A DNA stretch of 13,030 nt from Pseudomonadota bacterium. GTDB taxonomy: Bacteria > Pseudomonadota > Alphaproteobacteria > Rhizobiales > Rhizobiaceae. Shown one piece after another: positions 7,353 to 13,030 of the stretch. The first letter of the stretch is position 1; each line of letters starts with the position of its first letter. The DNA is taken from assembly GCA_023444445.1 (NCBI GenBank), contig JAEXMK010000200.1:1-13030 (forward strand). The letters run 5' to 3'. A program made the position numbers and the translations under genes. The notes beneath the pieces were generated by a model. That model did no database searches, had not been told where the DNA came from, and worked only from the letters and a program-made list of their open reading frames with translations.

Positions 7353-7470
7353 CCCTCATCCCTGTGCTCGTCACAGAGATCCAGCCAGCCCAAGTCTTTG
7401 GGCTTAAAAGAGTCCTTCGCCACGCGGACGCGTGTCTCCTGGATTCCTGTGACAAGCACAGGAATGAGGG
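7353..7470. repeat. Three-armed palindromic intergenic repeat (RIME/REP-like)
   Basis: The outer arms 7353-7384 and 7439-7470 are inverted copies of each other with 28 of 32 positions matching. Each arm is itself a small hairpin (CTGTG/CACAG at 7362-7376; CCTGTG/CACAGG at 7446-7462). Two further hairpins lie between them: AGCCCA/TGGGCT (7387-7404) and CACGC/GCGTG (7421-7434). The whole would fold into a cruciform or a branched RNA. This compound-palindrome build in an intergenic space resembles rhizobial RIME-type or other REP-like dispersed elements. Family membership is from memory of such elements and would need a genome search. No open reading frame is carried. Confidence 0.75.
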
Positions 7471-7570
7471 TGAGTGAGTGTTCAGCCTAACGAACATTCC
7501 TTGCGTATCGTGATGCCGCGCAAGAAACGGGTGGAGACGCAGTCGCTTTAATGGTTTTCTCTTGCCCGTT

Positions 7571-7575
7571 AGGAG
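7571..7575 (+). promoter_or_regulatory. Ribosome-binding site deciding the Ada-like start
   Basis: AGGAG lies seven bases before ATG 7583, so translation is expected to begin there and not at the in-frame TTG at 7562. Confidence 0.75.
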
Positions 7576-7582
7576 ATTTGCG

Positions 7583-8455
7583 ATGAACGCCAATATTACG
7601 CTGAACGAAGACATCACCCCCATCGGAACGGATTACGACACGGTGCGCGGCGTCATCGAGCTTTTGACGCTGGATTATCGCGAGCAGCCCTCCCTCGAAG
7701 CCATTGCGGCAAGGCTCGGCCAGTCGCCGACGCAATTACAGAAGACTTTTACGCGCTGGGCCGGTCTTTCACCCAAGGCATTTCTGCAAGCCGTAACGCT
7801 CGATCATGCCAAGCGACTGTTGCGCGAGGAGGATTTGCCGTTGCTGGAAACCTCCATCGAGGTCGGTATGTCAGGACCCGGCCGCCTGCACGATCTGTTC
7901 GTTACCCATGAGGCCATGTCGCCCGGTGAATGGAAGGCCAAGGGCGGCGGGCTGACGATCCGTTACGGCTTTCACGCCTCGCCCTTTGGGCTTGCACTGG
8001 TCATGGTGACCGATCGCGGCCTTGCCGGTTGCGCCTTCGCCGATCCGGGCGAGGAAAGGGCCTGTTTCGAGGACATGGCCGGCCGTTGGCCGAATGCTGA
8101 CTATGTCGAGGATCGCGAAGCGACGGCGCCCTACGCGGCCCGCATCTTCGATCCGTCCATGTGGTCGGTGGACAGGCCGCTGCGCGTCGTGCTGCTCGGC
8201 ACGGATTTTCAGGTGCGGGTCTGGGAAAGCCTCCTCAAAATCCCGATGGGCCGCGCGGTTACCTATTCTCACATCGCCTGCGATATAGGCCAGCCCACCG
8301 CGTCGCGTGCGGTTGGTGCGGCGGTCGGCGCCAACCCGGTGTCCTTCGTGGTTCCCTGCCATCGCGCAGTCGGTAAAAGCGGGGCTCTGACGGGTTACCA
8401 TTGGGGCCTCACCCGCAAGCGGGCAATGCTCGGTTGGGAAACGGGGAAGGTGTGA
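7583..8455 (+). CDS. Ada-like protein: AraC-type HTH fused to O6-methylguanine-DNA methyltransferase
   Basis: This 290-residue protein joins an AraC-type DNA-binding domain (about residues 20-118, with SLEAIAARLGQSPTQLQKTF as the first HTH) to a methylguanine-DNA methyltransferase domain (about 125-285). The alkyl-acceptor site is PCHR at 258-261, with C259 the cysteine that takes the methyl group irreversibly. FQVRVWESLLKIPMGRAVTY (209-228) is the helix region typical of the family, and SRAVGAAVGANP (241-252) includes the expected arginine finger. It lacks the N-terminal zinc-binding domain of E. coli Ada (354 residues), whose cysteine senses methylphosphotriesters, so any auto-activation would have to work differently. 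The domain pair is common in proteobacteria and usually annotated as a bifunctional HTH/methyltransferase. Start ATG 7583 follows AGGAG by seven bases. Confidence 0.92.
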   Translation: MNANITLNEDITPIGTDYDTVRGVIELLTLDYREQPSLEAIAARLGQSPTQLQKTFTRWAGLSPKAFLQAVTLDHAKRLLREEDLPLLETSIEVGMSGPGRLHDLFVTHEAMSPGEWKAKGGGLTIRYGFHASPFGLALVMVTDRGLAGCAFADPGEERACFEDMAGRWPNADYVEDREATAPYAARIFDPSMWSVDRPLRVVLLGTDFQVRVWESLLKIPMGRAVTYSHIACDIGQPTASRAVGAAVGANPVSFVVPCHRAVGKSGALTGYHWGLTRKRAMLGWETGKV

Positions 8456-8477
8456 GGCGAGGATTGGATTGTCTTTG

Positions 8478-8496
8478 CCGATCTGCCCAAGATCGG
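8478..8496. promoter_or_regulatory. Inverted repeat between the Ada-like and antitoxin genes
   Basis: CCGATCT (8478-8484) and AGATCGG (8490-8496) are a perfect 7-base inverted repeat with a GCCCA loop. It lies 23 bases after the Ada-like stop and 14 bases before the antitoxin ATG. It could be an operator for the ribbon-helix-helix antitoxin, which normally binds palindromes at its own promoter, or a weak terminator, although the following tract (TTATTCTT) is not a clean U-run. Confidence 0.5.
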
Positions 8497-8509
8497 TTAT
8501 TCTTGGGGC

Positions 8510-8746
8510 ATGAAAAGCACGATTGAACTTCCCGAGGATATTAAACGGCGGCTGGATATCTTGGCCGAGCGCTCGAATTTGACACCGAGCCGCATCATAG
8601 AAGATGCACTCTCTCACGGACGTTCTCTGGCCTGGCAGGAGAAATGGGCGAGTGGCGTAAGGGCAGGGTTGGCGGAGGCTGATGCCGGGGAGTTTGCTAC
8701 TGAAGAAGAGATCAACGTCGTTCTGAACAAATATGCGAAGGTCTGA
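8510..8746 (+). CDS. Ribbon-helix-helix antitoxin, CopG/ParD-like
   Basis: This 78-residue protein begins MKSTIELPEDIKRRLDILAE, a short beta-strand followed by helices, and continues SNLTPSRIIEDALSHG. This is the ribbon-helix-helix fold that dimerises and binds DNA as the N-terminal half of type II antitoxins. The C-terminal half (about 45-78, acidic and with GLAEADAGEFATEEEI) would wrap and neutralise the toxin. The toxin gene starts five bases after its stop, so the two are co-transcribed. ATG 8510 has only a G-rich stretch (8505-8508) very close upstream, a poor ribosome-binding site. Such antitoxins usually repress their own operon through a palindrome near the promoter; an inverted repeat sits at 8478-8496. 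Confidence 0.82.
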   Translation: MKSTIELPEDIKRRLDILAERSNLTPSRIIEDALSHGRSLAWQEKWASGVRAGLAEADAGEFATEEEINVVLNKYAKV

Positions 8747-8751
8747 AACGC

Positions 8752-9039
8752 GTGCGGTTGGTTTGGACGCGGCGTTACCTTCGGGAGCTTGATGCCATAG
8801 GCGACTATATCGCCGAACGTAATCCGCGCGCTGCGGTAAAAGTCGTTAGGGTCATACACCAGACGACGTCACGTCTTTTATCCGAAAATCCTCATCTGGG
8901 ACGCGGCGGTGAAATTGAAGGGACAAGGGAGTTGGTTATTCCCGGCCTGCCATACATCGTCGCCTATCGTGTCACGGAGAAACAGGTCGATATCCTGTTC
9001 GTGCAACACGCTGCCCGCGAGTGGCCTGACGAGGCCTAA
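8752..9039 (+). CDS. ParE/RelE-superfamily toxin
   Basis: This 95-residue protein has the compact RelE/ParE fold signature: a start near VWTRRYLRELDAIGDYIAER, the helix NPRAAVKVVRVI, then GTRELVIPGLPYIVAYRV and the closing strand VDILFVQHAAREWPDE. The TRELVIPGLPYIVAYR pattern is closer to ParE toxins, which poison DNA gyrase, than to the ribosome-dependent mRNA nuclease RelE. Family members cannot be split reliably by eye. The start codon is GTG at 8752, five bases after the antitoxin stop, so translation is probably coupled. Its stop TAA (9037-9039) interlocks with the stop of the convergent SorC-family gene, a 4-base overlap. The length is complete and no frameshift is seen, so the pair looks intact. 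Confidence 0.85.
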   Translation: MRLVWTRRYLRELDAIGDYIAERNPRAAVKVVRVIHQTTSRLLSENPHLGRGGEIEGTRELVIPGLPYIVAYRVTEKQVDILFVQHAAREWPDEA

Positions 9040-10034
9040 ACCAGCTCCATCAATGCCCGCGCCGCCGCTTCGTCGGTTATCAGCGTATTGCAGCCGATCC
9101 GCTTGATCGTCGCGCGGATGGCGATGGCGCGGTGGGCGCCGCCGGAGGCCAGCACGATGTGTTTGGCCTTGCGCAACGTGTCGAGATCGATCGCCATGGC
9201 GCGCTGGTTGATGGGATGATCGACGGAGCGGCCTTCGGCATCGATGAAATTGAACATGGTGTCGCAGACGCAGCCGGCATCGACGAGTTCGCGCAGCGTC
9301 TCCTTCGAGATGAAACCTTCAGACAGCGAGGTGGAGTGCGGGCCGATATCGCCGCAGGAAACGATGGCGAGATCAAGCGTTTCGGCAAGCTCGTAGAGCG
9401 TCGCAAGCCCGCATTTTTCGATCAGCGCCCGTTTGGTCTCGACCGAATCCACCAGCAGCGGCGCAAGAAACATGTAACATTCAGCGCCAAGCGCACTTGC
9501 CAGCCGCCAGGTGTAGTCGAGCGGATTGGTCTGGTGCACGGCGACGATGCCGCCGAGCAGCGACACGACCTTGCAGTTTTCCCGGCGCGGCGGGCGGAAG
9601 CTGGAGAGCGAAGCGGTCATGGTGCGGCCCCAGCCGACGCCGATGGTGGCGTCGTTCGGCACCGCTTCGGAGAGGAACTGACCGAGCGCCAGCCCCACCG
9701 CCTTCGCCGTGCCTTCGGCATTCACCCTGTCGGGAGATTTGCCGGGGGAGGGGATGATCACCGCCTCGTCCAGCCCGTAGGCGGCCTCCAGCTGGCCGGC
9801 CAGCGACACGAAATCCTCGATGCCCTCATTGATCCATATCTGCACCTCGGAGCGCTTCATCGCCTCGTCCAACAGGCGGATCACGGTGGAGCGGCTGATG
9901 CCCAGTTTTTCCGCGACATCCTTCTGCGTCATGCCCTGATTATAATAAAGCCACGCCGCACGCAGCCGCAGAGACGCCGCTTCCGAATAGACTGTATGGG
10001 TTTCTCTTCTCAGTTTCGCCACGGTTTCCGCCAT
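9036..10034 (-). CDS. SorC-family sugar-sensing transcriptional regulator
   Basis: This 332-residue protein has an N-terminal HTH (about residues 24-60, TQKDVAEKLGISRSTVIRLL at 36-55) and a C-terminal SorC/DeoR-type sugar-binding domain (about 75-330). That domain resembles sugar-phosphate isomerases and binds phosphorylated sugars. IGVGWGRTM (131-139) and VVSLLGGI (156-163) are characteristic loops, and LASGGAHRAIAIRATI with a C-terminal DEAAARALMEL completes the domain. It is divergent from transaldolase across 194 bases holding two opposed promoters, which suggests control of tal, of itself, or both. The ATG (10034-10032) has no clear Shine-Dalgarno, and the predicted promoter leaves only about a 10-base leader. 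The inducer cannot be read from the sequence; erythritol, pentitol or pentose phosphates are possibilities for this family in rhizobia. Confidence 0.9.
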   Translation of the reverse strand: MAETVAKLRRETHTVYSEAASLRLRAAWLYYNQGMTQKDVAEKLGISRSTVIRLLDEAMKRSEVQIWINEGIEDFVSLAGQLEAAYGLDEAVIIPSPGKSPDRVNAEGTAKAVGLALGQFLSEAVPNDATIGVGWGRTMTASLSSFRPPRRENCKVVSLLGGIVAVHQTNPLDYTWRLASALGAECYMFLAPLLVDSVETKRALIEKCGLATLYELAETLDLAIVSCGDIGPHSTSLSEGFISKETLRELVDAGCVCDTMFNFIDAEGRSVDHPINQRAMAIDLDTLRKAKHIVLASGGAHRAIAIRATIKRIGCNTLITDEAAARALMELV

Positions 10035-10050
10035 TGCTTATATGCCGTCG

Positions 10051-10078
10051 AGTATCGCAGGCATGAAACTTATGTCAA
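10051..10078 (-). promoter_or_regulatory. Predicted promoter of the SorC-family regulator
   Basis: On the minus strand, a perfect TTGACA (10078-10073) is followed after 16 bases by GATACT (10056-10051). Transcription would start near 10044, about ten bases before the ATG. Confidence 0.55.
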
Positions 10079-10091
10079 TTGCGATGCGCAA
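10079..10091. promoter_or_regulatory. Candidate SorC-type operator between divergent promoters
   Basis: TTGCG (10079-10083) and CGCAA (10087-10091) form an inverted repeat around ATG. It lies directly between the two outward-facing -35 boxes (10073-10078 and 10097-10102), where a bound regulator could affect both promoters. The assignment is inferred from position and symmetry. Confidence 0.4.
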
Positions 10092-10096
10092 ATGTC

Positions 10097-10126
10097 TTGA
10101 CTTTCGGCCGCCGCGCTTGCGATAGT
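10097..10126 (+). promoter_or_regulatory. Predicted promoter of tal
   Basis: TTGACT (10097-10102) and GATAGT (10121-10126) are separated by 18 bases. The transcript would start near 10133, giving a leader of about 95 bases that includes a small CGCAC/GTGCG hairpin at 10161-10174. Confidence 0.55.
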
Positions 10127-10228
10127 CGGAGCCGGACAGAACCGTGATTTCGGCCTTGGGCGCACTCTGGTGCGGGAACGAAAAGACGGCTGAGCAAGTT
10201 TACCAGAGATCATGAAGGATCATTCGCC

Positions 10229-11194
10229 ATGACGTCCAAACTCGAACAACTTCGCGCCATCACCACAGTTGTTGCCGACACCGGTGACATCGAGGCGGTT
10301 GCACGCCTGAAGCCGGTGGATTGCACCACCAATCCGACAATCGTTCTAAAGGCCCTCGGCACGCCCGCTTTCGCTGACGCAGTGAAGGAAGCCGTCGCCT
10401 GGGGCAAGAAGCAGGGCGGCCAGTCCGACGCTGTTGTCGCCGCCGTCGCCGATCGTCTCGCCATTTCCGTTGGCGCAGCGCTTGCGGGCCTCGTTCCCGG
10501 CCGTGTGTCGACAGAAGTCGATGCCGACCTTTCTTTCGATACGCAGGCCTCTGTTACCAAGGCGCGCCACATCATCGCCGCCTATAAGGAGCGCGGCATC
10601 GAGCGTGAACGCATCCTCATCAAGCTTGCTTCCACCTGGGAAGGCATCAAGGCCGCCGAAGTGCTGCAGTCCGAAGGCATTGACTGCAACCTGACGCTTC
10701 TCTTCTCCCAGGCCCAGGCGATTGCCTGCGCGGAAGCGAAAGCCTTCCTTATCTCGCCCTTCGTCGGCCGTATCCTTGACTGGTACAAGAAGTCGACCGG
10801 CGAGACCTACACCGCCGAAACCGATCCGGGCGTCGTTTCGGTTCGCAGCATCTACAACTACTACAAGGCCAACGGCATCAGCACCGTCGTTATGGGCGCC
10901 TCCTTCCGCAATGTCGGCGAAATCGAAGCGCTCGCCGGTTGCGACCGCCTGACGATCAGCCCGGCCCTTTTGGAAGAACTGGACAAGGACACCGGCAAGC
11001 TGGAGCGCAAGCTCTCGGCAGACAACGTCAAGGCCGAACCGCTGCAGTCGCTTGACGAGAAGGCATTCCGCTGGGCGCTGAACGAAGACGCGATGGCAAC
11101 CGAGAAGCTTTCGGAAGGCATCCGCCTCTTCGCAAAGGATCTGGTGACGCTGCGTGAAATGGTCCGCAAGGAACTTACGCTGGCTGCGGCCTGA
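10229..11194 (+). CDS. tal: Transaldolase (class I, TalB type)
   Basis: This 321-residue enzyme transfers a dihydroxyacetone unit between sedoheptulose-7-phosphate and glyceraldehyde-3-phosphate in the non-oxidative pentose phosphate pathway. The Schiff-base lysine is K132 in [11 protein letters not shown]. Residues known in E. coli TalB (317 residues) fall at identical numbers: D17, N35, E96, T156, S176, F178 and R181. D17 and F178 argue for true transaldolase rather than fructose-6-phosphate aldolase. The start ATG 10229 follows AAGGA (10215-10219) by nine bases. The gene stands alone, between a divergent SorC-type regulator and a strong terminator. Its product could carry pentulose phosphates from the polyol pathway upstream into glycolysis. 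Confidence 0.97.
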   Translation: MTSKLEQLRAITTVVADTGDIEAVARLKPVDCTTNPTIVLKALGTPAFADAVKEAVAWGKKQGGQSDAVVAAVADRLAISVGAALAGLVPGRVSTEVDADLSFDTQASVTKARHIIAAYKERGIERERILIKLASTWEGIKAAEVLQSEGIDCNLTLLFSQAQAIACAEAKAFLISPFVGRILDWYKKSTGETYTAETDPGVVSVRSIYNYYKANGISTVVMGASFRNVGEIEALAGCDRLTISPALLEELDKDTGKLERKLSADNVKAEPLQSLDEKAFRWALNEDAMATEKLSEGIRLFAKDLVTLREMVRKELTLAAA

Positions 11195-11203
11195 GGCATA
11201 AAG

Positions 11204-11226
11204 GGGGGAACCATCCACGTTCCCCC
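11204..11226 (+). other. GC-rich hairpin after tal
   Basis: GGGGGAAC (11204-11211) and GTTCCCCC (11219-11226) are a perfect 8-base stem with a 7-base loop, starting nine bases after the tal stop. No T-run follows, so it is more likely an mRNA 3'-end stabiliser or a first, weak stop signal than a full terminator. Confidence 0.6.
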
Positions 11227-11257
11227 ACGTTTAAGAGATATAAATCTCCAGTCACTC

Positions 11258-11293
11258 AAAACGCGATCGGGTCCCTGCCGGTCGCGTTTTTTT
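11258..11293. terminator. Rho-independent terminator between tal and the IclR-family gene
   Basis: AAAACGCGATCGG (11258-11270) pairs with CCGGTCGCGTTTT (11278-11290) with one G-U wobble, around the loop GTCCCTG, and is followed by an unbroken T-run to 11293. The A-run at the left base gives a T-run on the minus strand too, so it can end both tal and the convergent IclR-family transcript, whose stop is at 11301. Confidence 0.85.
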
Positions 11294-11300
11294 GTGCGTT

Positions 11301-12074
11301 TCAGGAATTGCCAATCCCTGTCGCCACTTCGGAAATACGCTTTGCCGCCTCGCGGATCAGCACCTCGCAGGCCTCACGTGTCGGCGCCTTGCCGCCAAGC
11401 GGGGTGATATAGGGGCAGGTGATGACGGCGAGCGCCGTGCCATCGAGCGTCAGCACCGGCGCGGAAATATTACGCACGCCGGCGGTCTGGAGGCTGTCCA
11501 TGGATTCGAAACCGTTCTTGCGCACCACCGCCAGCCTCTCGGCAAGGCCCGACGGCACGGTTTCGCCGCTGCCGCGCACCTGTTCGGTTATCATGATCTC
11601 GCGTTGCGCTTCCGTCTGGAAGGCCAGAAGCACATGGCCGGAGCCTGTGTGGAACAGGCTCATCTGCGCGCCGACCCGCATGGACATGGCCCAATAAGTG
11701 GCGGATTCCTGCTGGGCGATGACGACGACGCTGCCGCGATCATAAACGGCGAGATGACAGGCCTGCTCGGCGCTTGCGGAGAAATCACGCATGACAGGCG
11801 CGGCGAAGGAGACCAGCCGGCGGATTGGCGCATGGAAATGCGCCAGCCCGAACATTTTGAGCGTCAGCGAAAACCGGTCGCCGTCAAGCCGCTGCACATA
11901 ACCCCGGCGCACGAGACGATCCAGCATACGGTACAGCTCGTTGGGGCTCTTTCCGATCGATTTGGCGATCTCGATCTGCGTCAGTCCGCCATCGGTGCGT
12001 GCCAGAAGCTCGAGAATGTCCAGACCCTTGTCGAGGGCGGGAGCGCGATATCGTTCGCTGTCGTCGTCAGTCAT
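11301..12074 (-). CDS. IclR-family transcriptional regulator
   Basis: This 257-residue protein has the IclR plan: a winged HTH (about residues 12-72, with LTQIEIAKSIGKSPNELYRM at 31-50) and a C-terminal effector-binding domain (about 78-250). The latter includes VAVIAQQE-like strands, SLFHTGSGHVLLAF (139-152) and VRKNGFESMDSLQTAGVRNI (184-203), where IclR proteins bind small organic acids or sugar acids. It is divergent from a short-chain dehydrogenase across 199 bases containing several CCATA half-sites, the usual place for an IclR operator. The ATG (12074-12072) follows GAGG by four bases. Most likely it is the local regulator of the catabolic gene(s) starting at 12274; the effector is not known. 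Confidence 0.92.
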   Translation of the reverse strand: MTDDDSERYRAPALDKGLDILELLARTDGGLTQIEIAKSIGKSPNELYRMLDRLVRRGYVQRLDGDRFSLTLKMFGLAHFHAPIRRLVSFAAPVMRDFSASAEQACHLAVYDRGSVVVIAQQESATYWAMSMRVGAQMSLFHTGSGHVLLAFQTEAQREIMITEQVRGSGETVPSGLAERLAVVRKNGFESMDSLQTAGVRNISAPVLTLDGTALAVITCPYITPLGGKAPTREACEVLIREAAKRISEVATGIGNS

Positions 12075-12114
12075 CTGGCCTCGATGGTGTTTTGCATGGT
12101 GCCCGGCAGAGGTG

Positions 12115-12212
12115 CCATAAAATATGGTTGCCCGATAGGCCGCATCCGCGCAAGTTTGCTTGACGCCATATGAATACCCCGTTTACATATGAATTGTCGA
12201 TCCATATTTGAG
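12115..12212. promoter_or_regulatory. Putative operator/promoter region between IclR gene and SDR
   Basis: CCATA half-sites recur here: an inverted pair CCATA-AAAA-TATGG (12115-12128), then CCATATGAAT (12167-12176), ACATATGAAT (12186-12195) and CCATATTTGA (12203-12212). The second and third are direct repeats with a 19-base period. TTGACG (12161-12166) could be the -35 of a promoter for the SDR, and TTTACA (12183-12188) with TATTTG (12206-12211) is an alternative at 17-base spacing. The repeats are visible; their role as IclR-family binding sites is inferred. Confidence 0.45.
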
Positions 12213-12261
12213 ATCATTGAAATTCAGCGGTCCAGTCCACGAAGGATGGGCGCGCCTTAGC

Positions 12262-12267
12262 GGGAGG
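12262..12267 (+). promoter_or_regulatory. Ribosome-binding site deciding the SDR start
   Basis: GGGAGG lies six bases before ATG 12274, which selects that codon over the in-frame upstream start at 12208. Confidence 0.8.
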
Positions 12268-12273
12268 CTATTC

Positions 12274-13005
12274 ATGGTGCAGGATTTTGACGGCCGGACA
12301 GTGGTGATCACCGCAGCCGGTCAGGGTATCGGTCGGGCGACGGCGGAGCGCTTCATCTCGCTCGGCGCGCGCGTCATTGCCACCGATATCAATGAGCAGG
12401 CGCTTTCGACCCTGAAAGGTGCGGAAACCCGGGTTCTGAACGTGCTTGACGGCGATGGCGTCAAGGATTTCGCGGCAGATATCGGCAATGCGGATGTGCT
12501 GTTCAACTGCGCCGGCTTCGTGCATTCCGGCACCATTCTCGATTGCGAGGAAAAGGACTGGGACTTCTCTTTTGATCTCAATGCCAAGGCCATGTACCGC
12601 ACGTGCCGCGCCTTTCTGCCCGGCATGCTGGAAAAGGGCAAAGGCGCGATCGTCAACATGTCCTCGGTTGCTTCAAGCGTGAAGGGCGTGCCGAACCGTT
12701 TCGCCTATACGGCTTCCAAGGCTGCTGTCGTGGGTCTTACCAAGGCCATTGCAGCCGATTTCGTTACCAAGGGCATCCGTTGCAACGCCATCTGCCCCGG
12801 CACGGTCGATAGCCCGTCCCTGCATGACCGCCTGCGCGCCACCGGCAATTACGAACAGGCGCTGGCCGATTTCATCGCCCGCCAGCCGATGGGGCGCATC
12901 GCCACGCCGGAAGAAATCGCAGCGCTCGTCACCTACCTGGCTTCTGACGAGGCAGGTTTCACCACCGGCCAGATCCATGTGATCGATGGCGGCTGGACGG
13001 GCTGA
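12274..13005 (+). CDS. Short-chain dehydrogenase of the DHRS6 / 2-keto-3-deoxy-fuconate dehydrogenase type
   Basis: This 243-residue SDR oxidoreductase uses NAD(H): the cofactor loop is TAAGQGIG (13-20), and D38 in ATDIN is the acidic residue that favours NAD over NADP. NCAG (78-81) is the usual NNAG motif with one change. The catalytic set is N103, S131, Y145 and K149 (FAYTASKAA). The sequence closely follows human DHRS6/BDH2 from memory, with shared CEEKDWDF, NMSSVASSVKG, CPGTVDSPSL and IDGGW. Three arginines (R142, R186, R203) align with those described as holding the substrate carboxylate there. A hydroxy-acid substrate is therefore likely; in bacteria this clade contains 2-keto-3-deoxy-L-fuconate dehydrogenase and 3-hydroxybutyrate dehydrogenase. 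It is probably the first gene of an operon continuing past the window, under the divergent IclR regulator. Confidence 0.88.
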   Translation: MVQDFDGRTVVITAAGQGIGRATAERFISLGARVIATDINEQALSTLKGAETRVLNVLDGDGVKDFAADIGNADVLFNCAGFVHSGTILDCEEKDWDFSFDLNAKAMYRTCRAFLPGMLEKGKGAIVNMSSVASSVKGVPNRFAYTASKAAVVGLTKAIAADFVTKGIRCNAICPGTVDSPSLHDRLRATGNYEQALADFIARQPMGRIATPEEIAALVTYLASDEAGFTTGQIHVIDGGWTG

Positions 13006-13030
13006 TTATTGAGACGGGAATGAAGAGGGG

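Noticed and set aside
7518..7525. GCGCAAGA upstream of the Ada-like gene, resembling part of an E. coli ada box
   Set aside because: An 8-base partial match is too short to support, and the protein lacks the N-terminal domain that reads part of that box in E. coli.
7486..7573. CCTAACG and CGTTAGG, which could pair and hide the Ada-like ribosome-binding site
   Set aside because: Seven base pairs across a 74-base loop is within chance expectation and no alternative structure makes a clear switch.
9132..10100. Plus-strand frame of 322 codons opposite the SorC-family gene
   Set aside because: It is a mirror of a real regulator gene; the translation lacks any fold pattern and runs across the promoter region.
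11292..12173. Plus-strand frame of 293 codons opposite the IclR-family gene
   Set aside because: It is antisense to a well-supported IclR regulator, with no family motifs.
1..13030. Search for CRISPR arrays, tRNA or rRNA genes, insertion sequences and phage genes
   Set aside because: No regularly spaced repeats, no recognisable tRNA or rRNA sequence, and no transposase, integrase or phage structural protein was seen by eye on either strand.

Overview
The window looks like a stretch of a fast-growing rhizobial genome of the Agrobacterium/Rhizobium/Sinorhizobium type. The reasons are a GC-rich coding bias, a polyol ABC-transporter/mtlK operon of the smo-mtl kind, an intergenic palindromic element resembling rhizobial RIME-type repeats, and several sugar-responsive regulators packed between housekeeping genes. 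This placement is an inference from gene content, since no database search was possible.

Layout. Bases 1-4131 (+) are the tail of a sugar/polyol uptake and catabolism operon: the last 55 codons of an ABC-transporter ATPase, a mannitol 2-dehydrogenase (mtlK), a HAD-family phosphatase, and an FGGY pentulose kinase carrying the TCSLV signature reported for D-ribulokinases. A convergent RpiR-family regulator (4185-5015, -) faces this operon. A 301-base AT-rich gap with a strong-looking minus-strand promoter follows. Next come a four-segment EI24/CysZ-like membrane protein (5317-6054, +), endonuclease III (nth, 6016-6798, -, its end overlapping its neighbour's by 39 bases), a DUF2244 membrane protein (6836-7315, +), a three-armed palindromic intergenic repeat (7353-7470), and an Ada-like protein with an AraC-type HTH and an O6-alkylguanine alkyltransferase domain (7583-8455, +). 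A ParD/ParE-like toxin-antitoxin pair (8510-9039, +) ends in a 4-base overlap with a SorC-family regulator (9036-10034, -). That regulator is divergent from transaldolase (tal, 10229-11194, +), and the gap between them holds two back-to-back promoters around a small palindrome. A strong terminator separates tal from an IclR-family regulator (11301-12074, -), which is divergent from a short-chain dehydrogenase of the DHRS6/ketodeoxyfuconate-dehydrogenase type (12274-13005, +).

How it fits together. The polyol operon would import a hexitol or pentitol, oxidise it to a ketose and phosphorylate a ketopentose. Transaldolase could take pentose phosphates onward through the non-oxidative pentose phosphate pathway. 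The RpiR, SorC and IclR regulators are each placed so that they could sense a sugar or sugar phosphate and control a neighbouring unit. The SorC/tal and IclR/SDR divergent pairs are the best supported. The nth and ada-like genes are DNA-repair functions with no evident tie to sugar metabolism.

Nothing here clearly amounts to an undescribed system. The items most worth following up are the D-ribulokinase signature in an apparent mannitol/sorbitol operon, the compact SorC/tal control region, the repeated CCATA half-sites between the IclR gene and the SDR gene, and the palindromic mobile-type repeat.
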